A stretch of 32,900 bases of DNA from positions 1-32,900 of the forward strand of contig JAJPJR010000008.1 in NCBI GenBank assembly GCA_021324165.1. The letters are read 5' to 3'. Under the pieces are notes generated by a model. That model did not search any database. It saw only the letters and a list, made by a program, of their open reading frames with translations, and was not told where the DNA came from. Source of the DNA: Armatimonadota bacterium. Lineage in GTDB: Bacteria > Armatimonadota > Fimbriimonadia > Fimbriimonadales > ATM1. This document shows, piece after piece, positions 14,117 through 20,454 of this stretch. The position numbers and the translations under genes were made by a program. The stretch's first letter is position 1. Each line of letters begins with the position of its first letter.

Positions 14117-15373
14117 CTACGCCGCTTCGTCTTTTTCGATGGCGCGCAGCGATGCAGCCTTCAGCAGCGCGGCGGCGTTCTTGCCTGATTCCGGATACCA
14201 CGCTTCTCCGATCAAAACGGCCAGCCCGGTGTTGGCAAGGTTGGATCGCGTCATCCAAGCGCGCAGTTTGCCGCGCAGGTTTTCCATCACCACCTCTACG
14301 TTCTTTCCCGCCCCTGGCACGATGATTCCGAACCCGCTTTGACCCATGCGTCCGATCAGATCGAGCCTGCGGACGTTTTGGCGAAGAAACATCGCGGCGT
14401 CGGCAAGAAACGTCGAAACCGCGGCCTGTCCATAGAAGGAACCGAACGTATCGAGTCCTGTGAATTCGAGTCTGAGGAATCCAACCGACGAATGATCGCA
14501 CGCCGCGCGCGAACACGATTCATCAAGCATCGAGCGCGTGTGGGTTTCGGTGTACACGCCGGTCTGCGGGTCAATGATCTCGTGCAGCAGGTTGTCGGAG
14601 TGCTCGCGCAGCCGAAGGTCGTTGCGTTCCTCTTCCGCCAGTTTCTGCCGCAGTTTTGAAAGCGACTGGCGCAAAATGTGCGAAACGTAGTTGCCTGAAA
14701 TTCCCAATTGTGCGGCGATTTCGGTTTGGTTTAGGGATTCGAAATGAAACAGATACAGCGCTTTCTGTTCCACTTCTCGCAGTTCGGCAAACGCCCGTTC
14801 GAGCACAACTCGGTCTTCGACTGAAATCTGATCGCGGTCATCATCGGCGAATTCGGGGTTTTCGTGATCATCGTCATCGGAAGCGTTGTGGCTTGAAAGG
14901 CTCGCAACTTTAAAAAGGTCGTCGGTGGCGAGCACTTCCTGCACGGTCTCTTTGGGCACACCGGTTTTTTTTGCGATGGCTTGGGGGGTGGGGCTGTCGC
15001 CGCATTCCTGCTGCAGCTGCGCCGCGGCTCGATTCACTTTGTGCCGAACTTCCTGCAGCCACGCGGGTTCGCGGATAATCCGCGCGCGATCGCGGAGATA
15101 ATGTTTGATCGCCCCGGTTACAAGGTGCGTTGCATACGTGTTGAACCGCACCCCTTTTGAAGGTTCATAAAGGTTCAGGGCATTCAGCAGCCCTGTATAT
15201 CCAACCTGCACCAGGTCATCGTACAGTTCGAGTCCGGCGTATTTACGTGCCGCTCGCTGAACGAGATCGCGGTACGCTGCGACAATCTTATCCCGCAAGT
15301 CGGATTTTTTTGTGCGAACGTATTCCATGACGATCGCCTCGGCATAATCGTTTTGACTGAGTCCTTCGGACAC
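14117..15373 (-). CDS. SigB/FliA/WhiG-type sigma factor fused to a degenerate GGDEF domain
   Basis: This 418-aa protein joins two modules. Residues 1-250 are a sigma-70 factor: region 2 at about 30-100 (DDLVQVGYTGLLNALNLYEP, RFNTYATHLVTGAIKHYLRD), region 3 at about 102-160 with its own helix-turn-helix (TPQAIAKKTGVPKETVQEVL), a very acidic linker (164-183), and region 4 at about 184-247 (LNQTEIAAQLGISGNYVSHIL). Residues about 262-418 have a GGDEF fold: DPQTGVYTETHTR matches the DxLTGLxNRR entry, and GQSGF at 344-348 replaces GGDEF. The metal- and substrate-binding residues are lost, but RRLD (335-338) keeps the RxxD inhibitory-site spacing of five residues. It likely binds promoters under control of a ligand or partner at the C-terminus. 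The start GTG 15373 has AGGGAG 7 nt upstream. It follows pilC by 78 bp. Confidence 0.92.
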   Translation of the reverse strand: MSEGLSQNDYAEAIVMEYVRTKKSDLRDKIVAAYRDLVQRAARKYAGLELYDDLVQVGYTGLLNALNLYEPSKGVRFNTYATHLVTGAIKHYLRDRARIIREPAWLQEVRHKVNRAAAQLQQECGDSPTPQAIAKKTGVPKETVQEVLATDDLFKVASLSSHNASDDDDHENPEFADDDRDQISVEDRVVLERAFAELREVEQKALYLFHFESLNQTEIAAQLGISGNYVSHILRQSLSKLRQKLAEEERNDLRLREHSDNLLHEIIDPQTGVYTETHTRSMLDESCSRAACDHSSVGFLRLEFTGLDTFGSFYGQAAVSTFLADAAMFLRQNVRRLDLIGRMGQSGFGIIVPGAGKNVEVVMENLRGKLRAWMTRSNLANTGLAVLIGEAWYPESGKNAAALLKAASLRAIEKDEAA

Positions 15374-15451
15374 TATTCACTCCCTGAACGTTTCGTCGGC
15401 ACGTCCTGTGCCGGCGGATTTGCGCGGTTGACTTCCTTGCCAACCGCTGTT

Positions 15452-16669
15452 TTAGTTGATCGAATTGACGAGTTTGAAAATCGGCGTCATGACTGAAATG
15501 GCGATGAACCCGACAACAACGCCCATGAAGATGATCAGCATCGGCTCGATCATCGAAGTCAGGCCTTTAACCGTGGCCTCGACTTCGCGGTCATAAAAGT
15601 CGCCGATCTTGACGAGCATTTCGCTCAGGCGGCCGCTTTCTTCGCCGATGTCAATCATGTGCGTTACCATGCTGGGAAACAGGCCGCTCGTCGAAAGCGG
15701 TTGACTCAGGCGCTGGCCTTCTCGAATCGAGTTGCGCGCGGCGTCTATGGCATTCACAAGCACCCGGTTGCCGCTGGTCTCTCCCACAATTTCAAGCGAA
15801 CGCAGCATCGGCACACCCGAGCTGATGAGCGTTCCAAACGTGCGCGAAAACCTTGCGATGGACATTTTCAAAACCAGTTCGCCCACCACGGGGATGCGCA
15901 GCTTCAAAAAGTCGAGCTGGTAGCCCCCTTTTTCGGTTTTCGACCAGATTTTGTACGCGATGAACACGCCTGCCGCCACCGCGAACAACACCCACCAATA
16001 GGACTGGAAAAACAGCCCGATGTTGAACAGAAAGTTGGTCACAGGCGGGATCTCCACGTTCATTCCATCGAAAATCTCCTTGAACTTCGGCAGAACGAAC
16101 GTAAACAGCGCAAACAGCATGATCACCGAAAAGATGAGCACCAAGACCGGATACATCATCGCGCTCTTGATCTTCGAGCGGACTTCAAGTTCATATTCCA
16201 AGAATGCGGCCAGCCGCTCCAGAATCGTGTCGAGAATGCCTCCGAGTTCCGCCGCTCGAATCATGTTCACATAAAGCTTATTGAACACGTTCGGGTGCTT
16301 CGTCATAGACTCGTTGAGGGTCAGGCCGCCTTTCACGTCAATCGAAACATCGCTGGCGGCCTCGCGCAGCACCGGGTCTTTGGTTTGGGTTGCCAAAATC
16401 TCAAGGCACCTGAGAATCGGAATACCGGCATCAACCATCGTGGCAAACTGTCTGCTGAAGATCACAACGTTCTTCAGCTTTGGTTTTGTGGGCTTCAAAA
16501 ACGAGCGGCCTTTTCCGCCAGCGGCTCGGCCTTTTGCCTTTTGCACGTTGGTGATGTGAAACTGCTGATCATGCAGTTTTTTCAGGGCCAACTGCTCGGT
16601 CTCGGCCTCGATAACGCCGTTGATGGTTCGGCCCGAAGGGTCAATTGCGGAATAACTAAATCGTGGCAT
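15452..16669 (-). CDS. pilC: Type IV pilus inner-membrane platform protein PilC (T2SS F family)
   Basis: This 405-aa protein has two GspF/PilC repeats, each a cytoplasmic helical bundle followed by membrane helices. The first repeat contains FSRQFATMVDAGIPILRCLEILATQ and the second ARFSRTFGTLISSGVPMLRSLEIVG as adjoining blocks. Three hydrophobic helices are visible: near 170-192 (VLVLIFSVIMLFALFTFV), 223-243 (WWVLFAVAAGVFIAYKIW), and 375-398 (LIIFMGVVVGFIAISVMTP). The short N-terminal domain (RFSYSAIDPSGRTINGVIEA) is typical. PilC is the platform on which the PilB and PilT motors assemble or retract the pilus. pilB is not in this window, and the three pilT genes are 7 kb away. A 16-bp palindrome lies 10 bp before the ATG. 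Confidence 0.96.
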   Translation of the reverse strand: MPRFSYSAIDPSGRTINGVIEAETEQLALKKLHDQQFHITNVQKAKGRAAGGKGRSFLKPTKPKLKNVVIFSRQFATMVDAGIPILRCLEILATQTKDPVLREAASDVSIDVKGGLTLNESMTKHPNVFNKLYVNMIRAAELGGILDTILERLAAFLEYELEVRSKIKSAMMYPVLVLIFSVIMLFALFTFVLPKFKEIFDGMNVEIPPVTNFLFNIGLFFQSYWWVLFAVAAGVFIAYKIWSKTEKGGYQLDFLKLRIPVVGELVLKMSIARFSRTFGTLISSGVPMLRSLEIVGETSGNRVLVNAIDAARNSIREGQRLSQPLSTSGLFPSMVTHMIDIGEESGRLSEMLVKIGDFYDREVEATVKGLTSMIEPMLIIFMGVVVGFIAISVMTPIFKLVNSIN

Positions 16670-16679
16670 GAGTTTGCTC

Positions 16680-16699
16680 GCGCGAACGTTCGCGCCTAC
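16680..16699 (-). repeat. REP-like palindrome with GTAG head, 5' of pilC
   Basis: Positions 16680-16695 form a perfect 16-bp palindrome (GCGCGAAC / GTTCGCGC). Read on the minus strand it is preceded directly by the tetranucleotide GTAG (complement of 16696-16699). A GTAG head plus a palindrome is the layout of REP elements moved by RAYT transposases. It lies 10 bp before the pilC start codon, so it could also act as an operator or as an mRNA hairpin near the start. Only one copy is in the window. Confidence 0.55.
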
Positions 16700-16855
16700 T
16701 TACATCGTCGGCCTTTAGCGAGTCGTTTTGAACCAGAAAATCGAAATCGAACCCAGTTCTCACAAAACCCGCATTTGTGCGAAGATTGAGCCTGCAGAAT
16801 CTGAATTTGACGGTTTGCGGGGCCGACAATCCAACATGGGTGATTAGCGCCCTTT

Positions 16856-17827
16856 ATGTTTTTGGAACGGATTGCTCGTTATGGTGTGCCCGTGATGGCG
16901 ACAGCGGGGCTGTTCGTCATCCTGCGAAACTTTATTGAACTGTCTGAGGGTCTGGCGCTTGCGATCGCCTGCCTTATCTCTGCAATCGTGTGCGGCCTTG
17001 CAATGAATCTTCGCGAAGAGCGTTGGGCAGCCGATTGGACGCGCCTGGCAAAAATGCTGGCAGACGGCGACGACGGAATCCGATTCAGCGCAAAAGGCTC
17101 AAAGAAAACTTTGGCGCGCCAACTTTCGGTTGTGGCAGAAAAGTTAGAGTTCGAGCGCAAGTATCGCCGCGGCCTCGAAGACTCCGCCAACCGAAGGCTC
17201 GAAGCGATGGACCTGGTCAACAGTCAGCTTCAAGAGTCGAACTCCGAAACCAAAAAACTTTTGGAACGGCTTGAATGGCAGAACGCCGCACTCGCTTCGC
17301 TCAACGACCGGCTGGTGCAGCTTGCCTACACCGACGGCCTCACCGGCGTAAAAAACCACCGAACGTTTCAGGAGATGTTTCGATCTGCGTTCGCCAATGC
17401 GAAACGGTACCGCCAGCCTCTCTCGCTGCTGCTTCTTGACTTCGATGACTTTAAGAAACTGAACGATGCGCACGGACACCTGACCGGCGACGCCGTGCTG
17501 AAACACGCTGCGCGGATGCTCACCGCTCGCACGCGAGAGAGCGACGTTGTGGCCCGCTACGGCGGGGAAGAGTTCGCAATCGTGCTTCCAAACACCGATT
17601 TGAACGGTGCGATGGCACTGGCGGAATCCATCCGCGTTGACATCGCGAAACGCGCCGTTGTGCCGTTTACGGTGAGCATCGGATGCGCATGCTATGCCGA
17701 GGGCGTCAAAACTCCAGATCGGCTGATCGCTTTGGCCGACGAGTCGCTGTACCAAGCCAAGCGCACAGGCCGGAACCGGATAGCATCGGTTCAGGCCGAA
17801 CCAGAAAAGTTCCGCGGCAGCGCCTAA
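16856..17827 (+). CDS. Membrane-bound diguanylate cyclase (GGEEF)
   Basis: This 323-aa protein has two transmembrane helices (about 10-24 and 32-50), a cytoplasmic coiled coil (about 90-155, rich in Glu/Lys/Leu), and a GGDEF domain (about 155-310). The domain shows DGLTGVKNHRTF, the metal-binding DFDDFKKLNDAHGH, and the active-site GGEEF at 236-240. RESD at 227-230 is the RxxD inhibitory site, five residues before GGEEF. All residues expected for c-di-GMP synthesis from two GTP and for product inhibition are present. It has no recognisable sensor domain between membrane and coiled coil. It is divergent from pilC and the sigma-GGDEF gene over a 186-bp gap, which suggests a shared control circuit. 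Confidence 0.93.
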   Translation: MFLERIARYGVPVMATAGLFVILRNFIELSEGLALAIACLISAIVCGLAMNLREERWAADWTRLAKMLADGDDGIRFSAKGSKKTLARQLSVVAEKLEFERKYRRGLEDSANRRLEAMDLVNSQLQESNSETKKLLERLEWQNAALASLNDRLVQLAYTDGLTGVKNHRTFQEMFRSAFANAKRYRQPLSLLLLDFDDFKKLNDAHGHLTGDAVLKHAARMLTARTRESDVVARYGGEEFAIVLPNTDLNGAMALAESIRVDIAKRAVVPFTVSIGCACYAEGVKTPDRLIALADESLYQAKRTGRNRIASVQAEPEKFRGSA

Positions 17828-17834
17828 ACTGGTA

Positions 17835-17840
17835 TAGAAT
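17835..17840 (+). promoter_or_regulatory. -10 element of pcm (leaderless type)
   Basis: TAGAAT (within TATAGAAT) ends exactly 6 nt before ATG 17847. It lies in the 19-bp gap after the cyclase gene. No Shine-Dalgarno fits in the remaining 6 nt, so a leaderless pcm mRNA is predicted. Confidence 0.5.
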
Positions 17841-17846
17841 ATCGTC

Positions 17847-18461
17847 ATGGACGTCGAGGCTGCTCGTTCAGCCTTGCTTCGAAGCCTGGATTCTCAAGGG
17901 TTATTGACCAACGCGTCGGCGCATGCGTTCATGTCGGTTCCCCGCGAAAAGTTTGTTCCGCCCCAGCACATCGAGTTCGCTTACAGCGACGTTGCGATCC
18001 CTTTGAAGACCGGTTCGACGATTTCGCAGCCCTCGATGCTGGCGATCATGCTGAGAGAACTTCAACTGTTCGCGGGCGCGCGGGTGCTGGAAATCGGAAG
18101 CGGATCGGGCTACATGCTCGCATTGATGCACGCGATGGGCGCGGTTGTGGAAGGTGTGGAAATTGATTCCAAACTCGCCGAGATCAGCCGCCAAACATTG
18201 CGTTCACTTGGTATCGAAGCGGTCGTTCATTCCGGCGACGCTTCGAGCGTCGGCCTCGACCAGCCGTTCGACCGCGTGCTTTTCAGCGCGGCGATTTCGC
18301 GCGTGCCGGAATGGGCGGCGAAACTGCTGACCCCCGAAGGGTTTGTGCTCGCTCCCGTTGGCGATGAATACGAACAGGAGTTGATTCGCGCTTATCAAGA
18401 CCGGACCGAACGCGTCGGCGTGCCGTGCAGGTTCGTGCCGTTCATCAAGCCTCCTATTTAG
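17847..18461 (+). CDS. pcm: Protein-L-isoaspartate O-methyltransferase family protein
   Basis: This 204-aa SAM-dependent methyltransferase is thought to start repair of isoaspartyl damage in aged proteins. The substrate/SAM segment STISQPSM (57-64) and motif I VLEIGSGSGYMLAL (80-93) are characteristic of PCMT, as are motif post-I VEGVEID and the C-terminal CRFVPFIKPP, comparable to the VRFVPL end of E. coli Pcm. The entry VPREKFVPPQHIEFAYSD also matches the family. Some family members act on other substrates, so the exact target is not certain. The stop overlaps the convergent 18454 gene by 8 bp. Confidence 0.9.
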   Translation: MDVEAARSALLRSLDSQGLLTNASAHAFMSVPREKFVPPQHIEFAYSDVAIPLKTGSTISQPSMLAIMLRELQLFAGARVLEIGSGSGYMLALMHAMGAVVEGVEIDSKLAEISRQTLRSLGIEAVVHSGDASSVGLDQPFDRVLFSAAISRVPEWAAKLLTPEGFVLAPVGDEYEQELIRAYQDRTERVGVPCRFVPFIKPPI

Positions 18462-19038
18462 CGCCGAGTTTCACCAAGAACTGATACCCGTCGTCATCCA
18501 GCAGCACGCTCAGCGCGAAGAACGTCATCTTTTCGTTTTCGCTGGCATCTTCCCACTTTTTGGTGGTGTTGTTGAACACCTTGTCTACTACCCCAAGAAT
18601 CCGCTTTTTCTGGCCGGCATCCAAAATCTGATTCATCGCATCGTTCATGATGAGCGCGTTCGCGGCTTTCACTCCGTTGCGTTCGTTCTCGAACTGATCG
18701 AAGAGCGAACTCACACGTTTGAGAAACTCTTGCGGCGGCACAACGCCTTTCACTGCGTCGGCAAGAACTTTATCCGCGTCGGCAGACAGCGCCTTAATTC
18801 TGTCTGCCTCTTTCTTTTCTTGATTGCGGACGTTGTCGCGGCAGCGCTCGATTTTTGGCAGCAGTTTTTGAATCTGTTCTTTCGTCAGCACCAGCGGCAG
18901 AATCTGATTGGCTTTGTCAATCTGCGACAAAGTGTCCACAATCGGGTTGATGCCGTATTTGTCGTTCTTGCTGATCTGCTGAAGCGACGCGCCCGTCATC
19001 AGCACCACAGCCGACAGGATTGCGATCAGATATTTCAT
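18454..19038 (-). CDS. Unrecognised exported helical protein
   Basis: I recognise no family for this 194-aa protein. A signal peptide is likely (about 1-18, YLIAILSAVVLMTGAS). The mature part is charged and predicted helical, with NQILPLVLTKEQIQKLLPKIE, a lysine/glutamate-rich stretch (RNQEKKEADRIKALSADADK), and a C-terminal NEKMTFFALSVLLDDDGYQFL. The repeated 'LT.EQ...LLP.I' style recalls small periplasmic helical proteins that bind partners, but this is only an impression. The ATG 19038 has a strong AAGGAAGGAG 7 nt upstream and overlaps the preceding membrane-protein gene by ATGA, so the two are coupled. Confidence 0.8.
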   Translation of the reverse strand: MKYLIAILSAVVLMTGASLQQISKNDKYGINPIVDTLSQIDKANQILPLVLTKEQIQKLLPKIERCRDNVRNQEKKEADRIKALSADADKVLADAVKGVVPPQEFLKRVSSLFDQFENERNGVKAANALIMNDAMNQILDAGQKKRILGVVDKVFNNTTKKWEDASENEKMTFFALSVLLDDDGYQFLVKLGAK

Positions 19039-19418
19039 TGAGTTTCTCCTTCCTTCGAGTGCACAGGTATACGGTTAGACTGGAACCGCCCATCCGGGGT
19101 TACGCCCGTTCGCGAACCGCCGATCGAAATCGCGAACGCCAGCACCTGCAGCCTGAGAAAAACGATCCCAAGCAGGGCGGCCAACACCAAGCCTGCAGCG
19201 TGCAGCTGCCCATCGCGCGCCGGAGCGATGCGCTGAATCGTCCAAAGTCCGCCCAACAACACCACGAGCGATAACCCAAGGACAAAGACCGACACCGCAA
19301 ACCGGGTGCGAAAACTGCGCGAGGCGATCCAGTTCGGTTCGACAAAAAACGCCCTTCGGTTCCAAAACAGATAGGCGATCCAAACGACGAACGCGCACAA
19401 CGCTTGGACCCATGCCAC
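19035..19418 (-). CDS. Small unrecognised membrane protein
   Basis: This 127-aa protein has three hydrophobic segments: WVQALCAFVVWIAYLFW (3-19), FAVSVFVLGLSLVVLLGGLW (about 40-59), and AAGLVLAALLGIVFLRLQVLAFAI (about 74-97). A polar C-terminal tail follows. No family is evident. The GTG 19418 start is supported by TATAAC ending 6 nt upstream. The end overlaps the start of the exported 194-aa protein (ATGA), so the pair is probably made together and may form an envelope complex. Confidence 0.75.
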   Translation of the reverse strand: MAWVQALCAFVVWIAYLFWNRRAFFVEPNWIASRSFRTRFAVSVFVLGLSLVVLLGGLWTIQRIAPARDGQLHAAGLVLAALLGIVFLRLQVLAFAISIGGSRTGVTPDGRFQSNRIPVHSKEGETQ

Positions 19419-19424
19419 GCAACG

Positions 19425-19430
19425 GTTATA
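19425..19430 (-). promoter_or_regulatory. -10 element of the 19418 membrane-protein gene (leaderless type)
   Basis: The minus-strand TATAAC ends exactly 6 nt before GTG 19418. It lies 14 bp from the divergent -10 of the aldo/keto reductase gene, so the two promoters are back to back in a 38-bp gap. Confidence 0.5.
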
Positions 19431-19444
19431 CCGCCCGCCGCGGG

Positions 19445-19450
19445 TAGGAT
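19445..19450 (+). promoter_or_regulatory. -10 element of the aldo/keto reductase gene (leaderless type)
   Basis: TAGGAT ends exactly 6 nt before GTG 19457. There is no Shine-Dalgarno between it and the start. Its upstream region must overlap the divergent promoter and the start of the 19418 gene. Confidence 0.5.
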
Positions 19451-19456
19451 GCGCGA

Positions 19457-20452
19457 GTGGAATATCGGACTTTCGGAAGGACGGGTGTTAAAGTCAGCCC
19501 GCTCTGCATGGGAACGATGACGTTCGGTTGGGAGCCCGACGACTGGGGAAGCCACAAACCCGACGCGCTGAAAATCGGGCATCGAGCCCTCGATTTGGGA
19601 ATCAACTTTTTCGATACGGCGAATGTGTACGCGCGAGGCATTTCCGAAGAGGTCACCGGCGAAATCGTTCGGCCGGTGCGAAGCGAGGTGTTTCTGGCCA
19701 CAAAATGCCACGGCCGCATGGGTGAAGGCCCCAACGATTGGGGAAACTCACGCCGGCATATCATTCAGCAGTGCGAGGCTTCGCTGAAGCGGCTCCAAAC
19801 CGATTGGATTGATCTTTATCAACTCCACCGGCCGCAGCCCGAAATCCCGATTGACGAGTCGCTTCGCGCGATGGACGATCTGATCCGCTCGGGCAAAGTC
19901 CGCTACATCGGCACCAGCACATTCGCGGCGTGGCAGATCTGCGAGGCGAACTATGTGGCGCGCGAACTGGGACTCAACCGGTTCGTCAGCGAGCAGCCGC
20001 CTTACAACCTGCTGGATCGGCGCGTCGAACGGGAACTCCTCCCGTTTTGCCGAACCTACAACATCGCGGTGATTCCGTGGTCGCCGCTTGCCGGTGGACA
20101 ACTCAGCGGAAACTATCTGAAAGGAGGCAAGGGCGGCAGATACTCAAAAAGCGATCCGAACAAACGGATCACCGAAGATTCCACATCGCGGATCGAACGG
20201 CTGAAAAAACTGGCGGACGACGTGGGGGTTTCGCTCACCACGCTTTCGCTTGCGTGGGTGATCAGCCGTCCCGGAATCACCTCGGCGATCATCGGCGCAA
20301 GGCAGATAGGACAGTTCGATGATCTTGTTGCCGCCGCATCGCTGAACCTTTCCGAAGAGATTACAGATCGGATTGACGAAATCTTTCCGCCGGGGGCGAA
20401 CATCCTGGACTATTACACCGCCAATTTCGGGCCCAACGCACTGCCGATCTAA
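19457..20452 (+). CDS. Aldo/keto reductase
   Basis: This 331-aa NADPH-dependent (beta/alpha)8 barrel oxidoreductase has the catalytic tetrad in place: Asp53 (FFDTANVYA), Tyr58, Lys83 (LATKCHG) and His124 (LYQLHRP). The family signatures GVKVSPLCMGTMTFG at the N-terminus and RSGKVRYIGTSTF in the barrel are clear. A cofactor-binding region near the end reads ITSAIIGARQIGQF. The LYQLHRP and RYIGTSTF blocks resemble the YajO/YghZ group rather than sugar-reductase AKRs, but the substrate cannot be fixed. The next gene starts 2 bp after its stop, so it is co-transcribed with a secreted hydrolase. Confidence 0.92.
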   Translation: MEYRTFGRTGVKVSPLCMGTMTFGWEPDDWGSHKPDALKIGHRALDLGINFFDTANVYARGISEEVTGEIVRPVRSEVFLATKCHGRMGEGPNDWGNSRRHIIQQCEASLKRLQTDWIDLYQLHRPQPEIPIDESLRAMDDLIRSGKVRYIGTSTFAAWQICEANYVARELGLNRFVSEQPPYNLLDRRVERELLPFCRTYNIAVIPWSPLAGGQLSGNYLKGGKGGRYSKSDPNKRITEDSTSRIERLKKLADDVGVSLTTLSLAWVISRPGITSAIIGARQIGQFDDLVAAASLNLSEEITDRIDEIFPPGANILDYYTANFGPNALPI

Positions 20453-20454
20453 CC

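Noticed and set aside
15659-16789. 376-residue plus-strand open frame opposite pilC
   Set aside because: Entirely antisense to a clear PilC with its motifs; the composition (His/Arg/Gln-rich) is that of a shadow frame.
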